Below, in pieces: positions 8,341-15,296 of a DNA stretch of 15,296 nt (the first letter of the stretch is position 1; the number at the start of each line of letters is the position of its first letter). The position numbers and the translations under genes were made by a program. The DNA comes from Pleurotus djamor (taxonomy: Eukaryota > Basidiomycota > Agaricomycetes > Agaricales > Pleurotaceae): positions 1-15,296 of the forward strand of contig JAPEVF010001021.1 of assembly GCA_029747585.1 (NCBI GenBank), in the 5' to 3' direction. The notes under the pieces were generated by a model that saw only the letters and a program-made list of their open reading frames with translations, ran no database searches and had not been told where the DNA came from.

Positions 8341-8464
8341 AGTGAATAGGCCATATGTAGAAAAAAAANCTGTTGGCTGTTCTTGGGCTGCTCTCTGAGG
8401 AAACTATTGTCAGCTACACTGTATAGAGAATGAGAGTCGTCAGGAAAGAAAACAAAAGACCAAC
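8341..8464. other. 3' flank of the trypsin-fold gene
   Basis: Short AT-rich stretch with an A-run followed by an N (8369). It presumably holds the 3' untranslated region of the minus-strand protease-like gene. No terminator consensus was identified. Confidence 0.4.
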
Positions 8465-10818
8465 CTAAGCCACATGGGTAGGAGATTCTTCCTCAAAATA
8501 TAAGTTGGCGCCAGGGTACTCAGCCTTGACAAGCTCCCACACCCATTCAAAGAGGGTTCCATAGGTGATATCGGCTGGACCTGAACTTTTGGTACCACCT
8601 GTGAGAAGGGCCACGAATTTGCCCTCAGTGGAGACAATAAGTGATCCCGAATCACCCACTGCGGAGAAGGTGCCCTTGTTCCGCTCGTATGAAAGGATGG
8701 GGACCTCAAGTGACTCCTGGGTTACATCAGCAGAGAAGTACTGCCTGGCGAACGACTTGAATCTTGTGAGAGTCCCAATGGTGGTGTTGGTGGCAAGGCC
8801 ACGCTTGATGACATAGTGTACACGATGATCCTGGTGATCCCGTTTCTCCAGGCTCTCCAAGGTCTCAAGGTTGTTGATTTCGTCCGAGGTCACCATTCCT
8901 CGGAGAATAAGGAGACCATGGTCGGGGTATGTCCAGTCATAGGGTTTGATGTTCCGATGCCATACTAATGAATCGAACTTCACCCGGGAAATCTCAGGGC
9001 CTGCGCGGGAGAGGATATGTGCATGTGTGTGAGGGAAGATGTACATCGACAATCAGCTATAAAAGCAACGCACCAAGGCTTAGGACATTCCCTTTCATGT
9101 GTTTGAACTTCTCCTTATAGAGCTCGATTACGCAGAGATCCCGTGTATATCCGTGGGGAGCGACATTGCCTTCAATTGAGGGTGCCCAGCGGACAAACCC
9201 AATAACCCGATCGCTGGGATTACTCCAATTTTTCTTGATGTCAACGAAGAACTTCTTGAAATCCTCAACCTTTTCTCGTGCTCTAGCCAAGTCGGTGCGG
9301 TACCCATCCAACAACTTCTTTGACTCGGCAACATTGATCCCTATGCTTATGCGCCTCTCGTGCGTTCTGATTGAGTTCTCATAGCTCGTGACTACTCCAT
9401 TGAATGTGGCAATTTGGGACTGGATCGAAGCCAGGTAGGTCTCGAACGTGGGGTTGCTCATGATCATGACCTCTTTCTTGGGAGCGGAACCTAAACATCC
9501 ACGAAACAAGATCAACTCTTGAACTCTCAAAGCCATACATTAGAAACACACCGTGGTAGCGATATTCCTTATTACCGTCAGCCATTGCAATAGCATTGTG
9601 ACGAACAGTGATAGCGTAGAGCTTGTCGCCTACATGGAAATAGGGGCCTAGTGTACCTTCAACGGTGGTCTGGAGACTGGCAATAGGAAGACTCAGGGCG
9701 ACGGAGACATTGTCGATAATGTCTTTGAGTGGGTTACCGGACTCCATGGAGGAGTAGAGGACTGGACCGGGAGAAGACGTCCGCGTATAGACTGATTCGC
9801 GGTATGCAACGTCAATATTTTGAACGCGAAAGGACTCGAGTAAGGTGAGAATGTCTTTGGCGGAGTCGTGGGCAACGGCACCCACGAGTGTATCTGGTAG
9901 GACCCCAATCCAGATAGTGGGGTTGGTGTAGTGACGAGTCCCATTCTCGATGGGTTGGGCAGGTGGGAAATCGTCGTAGGATTCGTAGCTCACGCTCAAC
10001 TCCTGATTCCCGCCCTCCATGTCCCCATCATCATCATCCTCAGTCTCTCGTAGAGCACCATGAACAAGCCACGTGAACCGAACAAAGTCGACCGACGTAG
10101 TCTTGATCTTTCTCTCATTTAGTAGTAGCACGACCTGAGAATGACGAAAGTGAGCAAAAAAAACCATCAAATCACGATGCATGGGAACGTGTGTATCCAC
10201 CTTGTCTCGAATCGCATCCCACGTCGTAACTTGACCAAAATCAAAGCTATCCGGAACGGGGACGACCCGCATAAGACGGGTGTAGGCCTCAGGGCCATAG
10301 GGTTCCCTGAAGACATCATCAGAGCTCCTATAGATGAGCTTGGGTCCGCGTCCATGGGAACCCACGCCCGCATAGTAGCGATGTGCTTCTATCTCAGGAA
10401 CATCGTGTGGGCTGTTGGCTTCGGCAGTAGTAGTGGCACTCGAGAGACTGGCGCCACCAGCGGACCATGCGCTTTCATTACTGTCCTGGGATGAAGATGT
10501 GGTCATTGTGACTGCTGCTTTTTGGCATTCAAGGTCAAACTCGGGAGTCCAAACGTAGTCCTCGAGGCGAACGGACTCGACGATGGGGTCGACATCATCT
10601 TCATTGATGGGAGCAGGCATGGGTGACGTGTAATGTTGAAGCTGAAGCTGACAGGCCGAGGCCTTGAGGGCTGGCGCTGTATGAATTGCTGGCGGAGCTC
10701 GATTCGGTGTTTGACTACGGATGGCGCTAGCATCGTAGCAGGAAGTATGTTCGCTGGCGCCCAAAGCGCCGCTATGGGTGGTGCAATGCCTGTGATTGGT
10801 AGTGTCATTCCGACTCAT
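8465..10818 (-). CDS. Trypsin-fold serine protease-like protein with helical insertion (agaricomycete family)
   Basis: There are three exons: 9552-10818, 9074-9490 and 8465-9000. The introns are 9491-9551 (61 bp, GTGTGT/TTTAG) and 9001-9073 (73 bp, GTGCGT/CGCAG); both split codons after the first base and keep frame, giving 739 residues. The second half has a trypsin-like triad: His407 in GDKLYAITVRHNAI, Asp540 in YTRDLCVIEL, Ser679 in SAVGDSGSLIV. A roughly 75-residue charged helical segment (about 436-510) is inserted between His and Asp. The N-terminal 400 residues contain SVDFVRFTWLV and RHYTNPTIWIGVLPDTLVG, which I recall as conserved in uncharacterised agaricomycete proteins. The C-terminus (WVWELVKAEYPGANLYF) is also typical. 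There is no signal peptide or membrane segment, so a cytosolic role is likely; substrate unknown. Start alternatives are the in-frame ATGs at 10941 (780 residues) and 10620 (673); a possible 5'-leader intron begins right after the 10941 ATG. Confidence 0.87.
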
Positions 10819-10941
10819 TGGTGGCGGAATCGTATACTCTACAGTGCTACCACTGGTGTAAAGAAATGTTTTTCTAATTGAACTACATTGCAAGTCCGAG
10901 ACCTCACTTGTGCACTGATTGATAACTACATCACATACCAT

Positions 10942-11370
10942 TGAGTACTGTCTTGGTACCCGTTTCTCAAGGTCCTTTTTTACCTAGTACATACCGCCCC
11001 ACGTAAGCGTCAAGAGAACGGGAGTAACATCGTTTAGACCCAAGTACAACTGGTTTAGCTGAAATTGACGCTACGATATGGTGTGAACAAGAAACGATGC
11101 GGGTGAATGTATATGTAATACACGGAAAATATGAGGAGAAATTTGGAGAAATACAACATGTATAAGTATCCAACACACGTGCGCCAGTACTTTGAACAAT
11201 AATCGTGTTTAAATCTATATTTACTCGAGTCCAATGATACCTTAGGACTCTCTGGATAGACCACAAGTGCGTCCTGCGACGCTCTTCCTACTTGTGCAGT
11301 CAGCGAACACTTCGCTTCGACTCACAAGTATACACAGCCATTCCGGTCTCCACTGTTGATCATACCCGCT
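10942..11370. other. Intergenic, upstream of the minus-strand trypsin-fold gene
   Basis: Presumed promoter region of the minus-strand gene. It contains an 8-bp inverted repeat AGCGTCAA / TTGACGCT (11006-11013 and 11065-11072, 51 bases apart) and AT-rich sequence around 11105-11165. No coding region is supported; the minus frames at 10967-11266 lack motifs. Confidence 0.4.
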
Positions 11371-11375
11371 CGCAG

Positions 11376-11557
11376 TCTCTCCTTTTTATTTTATTTTATA
11401 TGTTCCTCGATGTCCGCTTTCTTTCTTCCTGCGTTTCGGTCATCTCTACCTCTATCTGTACTTTTACCGTCCTCTTTTTTACTCGCCCGCCTCTCCCGCC
11501 CTTCTACCTACCTCTCTCCTCGCTTCCCTTTTTTCTCTAAATCTCTATTTTTTCCGG
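11376..11557 (+). promoter_or_regulatory. Long pyrimidine-rich (CT) tract, probable core promoter for a plus-strand transcript
   Basis: Over about 180 bases the plus strand is overwhelmingly C and T (TTTTATTTTATTTTATATG, then CTTTCTTTCTTCC and CCTCTTTTTT blocks). CT-rich tracts of this kind are common just upstream of transcription starts in filamentous fungi. Candidate downstream starts are the ATG at 11572, whose frame runs into a GTGAGT donor, and the ATG at 11776, whose 15-codon frame runs into a GTATGT donor. I could not extend either into a gene. Confidence 0.4.
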
Positions 11558-11682
11558 GACGCCGCTGCAGTATGCGCGGGAGTCTCCGGTTTGGCTACAG
11601 CAGTCTCCACGCGTGAGTTCCAGACGGGTCATTGGAAGTACAATTACTGAGTTGAGCTATGTTTGAAATCGTAAGGTCGTTG

Positions 11683-11702
11683 TTGACTGGGTACCCAGTC
11701 AA
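11683..11702. repeat. Perfect 20-bp palindrome
   Basis: TTGACTGGGTACCCAGTCAA equals its own reverse complement. Allowing a single mismatched pair (11682 against 11703), the symmetry extends to 28 bp (11679-11706). It lies about 75 bp upstream of the ATG at 11776, so a dimeric transcription-factor site is possible, as is a cruciform or RNA hairpin. Confidence 0.85.
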
Positions 11703-12459
11703 AAACCAAACATATCCACCCCAACCCCTCAACACGACACATCCTCCATACTACCGTATCTATAGGTACCTCGCAATGACTGTGGACAATCCATCGTCCG
11801 AAATCGAGCCACTTCCCAGAGGTATGTGTAACGCGTAGCATAGGACCAAGTCCTAGCTTTCAAAGTTATTCAAACTGGTCTTGCTCTCTATCCCGTAAAC
11901 TTGGCTATCACTTAGACGCAGGAAAAGCTAGAGAAGGTCGCTCAAGAGTTGGCGATGTCTACTTTGACAGTGGCTAAGCTCGAAATGACATGGATTTGAT
12001 GCCTTCCTATGTTTTAGACACCTTGCGCAGTAACGCACACAAACTGTACAGCTTTGTCAGCTGCATTTCGAGTGTCGGAATGGCAGTGAAAAGTTTCTCG
12101 CGCAGAGATATACTTTGGAGGGCCTTTTGAGCTGCAAGAGGCATTGAAATGCTCATAACTCACACTATCGAGTGGGATACTCCCCCGAAACCGGGATTGT
12201 TGTTGCTACAGGGACCCTAGTAGGAGCTCATTTCCACGGCCCAAAAGAGGAAAAACCCAACGGTAACCAGCCTGCCTGTGAGGGAAATCTTTTTTNAACC
12301 TGCCGAGGTTGGAGCACATGGGCTCTCCTCCGAGGCAAAGAAGATGAACATGTGACGCTTGGAGGAGGCTTCCTAGGCTGGCCATATGTACCTATACATA
12401 GTGGAAGGAAGACTCCGGTGGGAACGCTGGGTGATCGCGCAGGTTGGTTCAATTGCCGT

Positions 12460-12483
12460 GGGGAGAGGGGCGAGAGGGGTGGG
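12460..12483 (+). other. G-quadruplex-type G-run cluster
   Basis: Four G-runs separated by loops of 3, 5 and 1 bases: GGGG-AGA-GGGG, then CGAGA-GGGG-T-GGG. Further G-runs follow to about 12502. This fits the standard G3+N1-7 quadruplex pattern on the plus strand. Confidence 0.7.
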
Positions 12484-12965
12484 TGGTGGTGGAGATGGGT
12501 GGAAAGGAGTGAGAGGATGGGCATCTGAGCCTCGAGGCGGGGAGTAGCTCGAACGCAAAACTCGCGAAGATTGATCCAGAATAGAACGACAGAATAATTA
12601 GAGCAAGGGCCAGGGGTCATAAAGTTACACAGCATGTCGAGCCAGTCATGGTTAAAATTTCCAGAGTATGGAGAGAATGCATGCTGTCAGAGTGTATGGA
12701 GTATATGTTGTGTGTTCGAGTTCATTGTGACAGAGGGAAAGTTTTCCTGGGAACATGAAAAAGGAAAATGAAAAAANGGTTGAAACAAGTCGGAAATAAA
12801 GCTAAGTCGCGCGCACAGATCATGATCGTGGATTAGAAGAGCGTGTTGGACAGGCTTCTTCGCTTGCCTGCCGGCGGGGGTAGCTGTCTTCCAAGCTCGA
12901 AAGAATGTTCTGCCGCAAGGAGAGTCAGAACAGAGTTGGGTGGAACATTTGCTGTGGGATTCGAA

Positions 12966-12986
12966 TGTCGCCTCAAGCAGGCGACA
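12966..12986. repeat. Hairpin-forming inverted repeat
   Basis: TGTCGCCT and AGGCGACA (12966-12973 and 12979-12986) form a perfect 8-bp stem with a five-base CAAGC loop. It is not followed by a T-run and has no neighbouring gene, so no function is assigned. Confidence 0.7.
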
Positions 12987-13576
12987 AGTTTCCAAGAGCA
13001 CGGGGGAGTGGGAAGCTAGAAGCTGCATGGATCACAGACGACAGAAGTAAGAAGCATGGAGACACATCGAACGTTTGGACGCCGGTGCCAATGCTAGGCC
13101 ACATCCGTCCCCTCCGCTTAGAGCGGTCTGTGATCAAAAGTGAGTACTGAGGTTAGCGTTGGAGGTTTGTACGCCGGAGTATGTGTTACTTGAAGGAGAA
13201 CGGAACTGAGAAGAAGAGGCACCGTTGACGTTCTGGGGAACGATATGCTTCTAGCAGCTAGCCGTCTCCGTCGATAAAGCTGATTACATTTCAGATTTAG
13301 TACAGCACCGCTCAGATGATCACCGTCAATACAGCTGACTTGCCATTGTTATCGAGGGGCACCCTGTCAGAGGAGTGCTCACTGACGGTCGTTGGTTGGG
13401 GAGATCCACGTGGTCATGAGCGTGCAGCTCTGAAGCGCTACAGAGCGGGCGTTTCCTGGATCCGGACTTCACAAAGTAACACCAAACCAAACGGTAGATC
13501 CTAGATTCCAGAGTATGAGGGTACAGGTCCAAAGTACAAAATTGACGCTACCATCATCATCATCACCTCTAAAACT

Positions 13577-14661
13577 CTAACTCTCAGAGAGATACAAATA
13601 ACACACGCCTTTATAAAACCCCACATTTAGACGGACTTCTTTCGTTATGGTGGGGTGGAAGAATGTTAGTAGATATTTCAGGTATGCAAGGCTGAGTTTG
13701 TTGGTTATAGAGGTGGGTAGAGATGTGGGTATGGTGGGTGTGGGCGGGGGCGGATGACGAGCTTGGACAACGTATGATCGGAAGAACGTGAACGTCGATC
13801 CAGATGCGGAGAGGTAGAGGGAAAGTAAGGCCGGGATGACGTGGATGAACCATATTATGATGAAGGTCGTGCTGTTGGTATTGGTGTATTAGGATTTATG
13901 TGAGATTTGTGTGAGGATCTAGTGCGGAACGGGACTCACAATCCAATAAGAATAACCGTCAACGCGAACACCAAGCCAAACTCGGCAGACGGTTCTTTTT
14001 CAGGCCTACGCCGTTCAATGATGCGTTTGAGGTATTTCTGTGTCCGTTGGAGGATGGTTAGTTCGCTGTTGAGGATGGTTTCTTGGGCGTTGAGATGCGC
14101 AACGAGGCGGTCGATGGCAAAGACTGTGTTGGACTTGGACTTGGACTTGGAGCGACGGCTAGAGCTACTACTAAAGAAGAGCAACTGGGCTGAAGGAGTT
14201 GATGTTCGCAACAGAGGGATGTCCTGTGGTGTGTGGATGCGTCGCGTAGCATAGGGAGAGCGTGGGCCGTGGCGGTCTAGTATTATCGTATCATTGTCGA
14301 AAGACGAAAACTCCAATCGAGCAAACTCACCAGTAATCCCAGCATCCACCGAACCGCGACATATAACACAAGGCAACACCTTGAACTCTCTCCTTAGACT
14401 TCTTCCATGTTCATAGCCACCTGGAATACCATGGCGTCGTTCGTAGGCACACCAGCAGTTGGGGCAGTAGACGTGACCTTCATGTTCAAACGTTCACGTT
14501 TATGAATCATTAGAGCATATGCGTCAAGTCGGCGTTGGCATGGAATGGGTTCCCAGTCAGTTGCACCAGAAAATCGGGTTATGGAGACGATATGTACCAC
14601 AGGGTAAGGAGGTTGGTTTGATTGGAGGGCCGAAGCAGAGACCGCAGAGGATAGAGTCCAT
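13577..14661 (-). CDS. Membrane-anchored RING-HC E3 ubiquitin ligase
   Basis: Exons on the minus strand are 14598-14661, 13940-14477 and 13577-13871, with introns 14478-14597 (120 bp) and 13872-13939 (68 bp, GTGAGT, CCTAATAC branch, CAACAG). The 64-nt first exon ends in SLPCG and joins HVYCPNC exactly. This completes a C3HC4 RING: Cys6, Cys9, Cys21, His23, Cys26, Cys29, Cys58, Cys61, with an extended loop before the last pair. After it come a Ser/Lys repeat (SKSKSKS, about 131-137), a long amphipathic helix or coiled coil (138-179), a Lys/Arg/Glu stretch and a strongly hydrophobic segment (188-221) that gives one long or two short membrane helices. Then there is a Pro/Thr-rich tail. Length is 298 residues, or 280 if the 54-bp intron-like segment 14277-14330 is removed. 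RING-HC domains recruit ubiquitin-charged E2 enzymes; here the domain should face the cytosol on an internal membrane. Substrate unknown. Confidence 0.82.
14129..14150. repeat. Hexanucleotide tandem repeat inside the RING gene
   Basis: Three and two-thirds copies of TTGGAC on the plus strand. On the coding minus strand this encodes the Lys-Ser dipeptide repeat (residues about 131-137), a likely length-variable linker between the RING region and the coiled coil. Confidence 0.85.
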
Positions 14662-14753
14662 GAAGAGTTTTGGTTTCCGATATATTGCGTCGACGGAAGA
14701 TCACTTGAGGGCAGTGTATCACAACACGGCTGGAGTCTTGGACAAACGTTCGA

Positions 14754-14774
14754 CTAGCGCTTGATGAGCGCTAG
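14754..14774. repeat. Perfect hairpin upstream of the RING gene
   Basis: CTAGCGCT and AGCGCTAG (14754-14761 and 14767-14774) with a TGATG loop form a perfect 8-bp stem. It lies about 93 bp upstream of the RING gene's ATG, so it is in its promoter or leader. A role as a dimeric factor site is possible but unproven. Confidence 0.75.
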
Positions 14775-15110
14775 CATTTATTCTTCACAAAGTCTATTTA
14801 AAATTCCGTGCTTACATACTTACTGCTTCGTCCAAGAGCTCGCTGTCTGGCTTTCTTTGACTCGCGCAGCTCAACCAAACAATGGTTAGAGTTAACCTCA
14901 AAGCTCGCGCTCAACCTTCTTGAAGTCTTCGCTGCTGCTGCACTACTATTCGGCCGATGCGCACCATGACTTCTACACCTTCGAACTTCATCAGGAAAAC
15001 CTGTTTTGAGTAGGAGCATAAAAAATCTACAACGTAAAAAGTGTTGGTCATTCAAAGTACTGAAAGTTGGAAAGTGTTCTTTCAATGCTTTTGTAGATGA
15101 CTTTAATTTT
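14775..15110. other. Uncertain stretch upstream of the terminal repeat
   Basis: No firm gene. On the minus strand a 95-residue frame (14798-15085, MKEHFPTFSTLNDQHF start) is open, and another frame reads VFLMKFEGVEVMVRIGRIVV and QQQRRLQE after a CAG acceptor. A possible intron with a CTAAC branch site follows. The two readings conflict and neither has a recognised motif, so I treat the region as possible exon remnants only. Confidence 0.3.
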
Positions 15111-15296
15111 ACAGCCAGCTTTATGATGCTTTTATAGCTTCCACAAAAGTTTGATCAGGTGTGTTCTTGCTTTCACAGCTTTCGGTGGCTTTTTCAGATC
15201 CTGTGAAAAGTCGCAGCTGCTCCCACAGCTTTTCATGGCTTTTGCAGGGTCTGTGGGAAATTGCTGACTGCTGTGACAGCTTTTTGTGACTTTCAC
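15111..15296. repeat. Tandem array of about 50-bp hairpin units, running off the window end
   Basis: At least two clear units start at 15171 and 15221, with a third beginning at about 15272 and a diverged one before 15171. Each contains an ACAGCTTT...GGCTTTT.CAG core. Each unit has perfect 8-bp inverted arms with a 22-base loop: TTTCACAG/CTGTGAAA (15171-15178, 15201-15208) and TCCCACAG/CTGTGGGA (15221-15228, 15251-15258). The arms differ between units but remain complementary within each unit. The array may be a minisatellite or part of a larger repeat that continues outside the window. Confidence 0.75.

Larger units (their letters stand above)
11703..13576. other. Long stretch without a supportable gene
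   Basis: Nearly 1.9 kb in which I cannot assemble a gene. A possible first exon sits at 11776-11821 (MTVDNPSSEIEPLPR followed by GTATGT), but the frames after plausible acceptors at about 11915-11921 stop within 25 codons. ORFs at 12172-12528 (plus) and 12228-12635 (minus) are products of the purine-rich strand around 12460-12530 and have no motifs. Frames at 12687-13150 and 13316-13504 are short and featureless. Two N bases (12296 and 12777) follow homopolymers. A diverged or noncoding transcript cannot be excluded. Confidence 0.45.

Noticed and set aside
12172..12635. Opposing ORFs around the G-rich tract
   Set aside because: Both are generated by biased purine/pyrimidine composition (Gly/Trp/Arg or Pro/Leu/Ser runs), and the plus one lacks an ATG start.
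13316..13504. 62-residue plus-strand ORF
   Set aside because: Short, featureless and without promoter or splice support.
11063..13551. The 13-mer AAATTGACGCTAC present near 11063 and 13539
   Set aside because: One shared 13-mer is about what chance predicts in 15 kb, and the flanks do not align.
13611..13853. 80-residue minus ORF rich in His, Thr and Pro
   Set aside because: It is an alternative frame of the last RING-gene exon, which is fixed by the 68-bp intron and the hydrophobic segment continuing across the junction.
15111..15296. CRISPR array reading of the terminal repeat
   Set aside because: The genome is eukaryotic, the repeats are diverged, and there are no unique spacers between constant repeats.

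Overview
The window looks like nuclear DNA of a filamentous basidiomycete, most likely an agaricomycete. The grounds are short introns (about 50-120 bp) with GTRNGT-type donors and CTRAY-like branch sites, an F-box/leucine-rich protein of the kind that is expanded in Agaricomycetes, and a trypsin-fold protein family that I associate with agaricomycete genomes. There are no bacterial-type operons and no ribosome binding sites. Six single N bases are present, four of them directly after homopolymer runs, so this is a draft assembly in which isolated frameshifts may be sequencing errors.

Left third, plus strand. Positions 1-1307 hold two weak, spliced-looking coding candidates of unknown function. 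An intact F-box protein follows at 1725-3263. After about 530 bp without a gene comes a short fragment of an importin-9-like nuclear transport receptor (3797-4123) that still carries its intron, then a small basic coiled-coil ORF (4519-4791), then a clean two-exon gene of unknown function (5060-6204).

Middle, minus strand. Positions 6776-7437 hold a remnant of a Ulp1/C48-type cysteine protease domain whose catalytic Cys and His positions read Ser and Gln. This domain often travels with fungal DNA transposons. Weak coding traces with one convincing intron lie upstream of it (7593-8340). The best gene of the window follows: a three-exon minus-strand gene (8465 to about 10818) for a non-secreted trypsin-fold protein with an intact His/Asp/Ser triad and a long helical insertion between His and Asp.

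Right third. Positions 10942-13576 contain no gene I can support, but do contain a 182-bp pyrimidine tract, a perfect 20-bp palindrome, a G-quadruplex-type run and a hairpin. A minus-strand gene at 13577-14661 encodes a membrane-anchored RING-HC E3 ubiquitin ligase. Its first RING half sits in a 64-nt exon that no ORF search would report. The window ends in a roughly 50-bp tandem repeat whose units each form a hairpin with matching changes in both arms.

The genes do not form a pathway. Two of them (the F-box protein and the RING ligase) belong to ubiquitin-dependent protein turnover, and the Ulp1 remnant to ubiquitin-like proteolysis. I read this as lineage-expanded families in a repeat-influenced region rather than a functional cluster. 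I found no CRISPR array, tRNA, rRNA or complete transposon.
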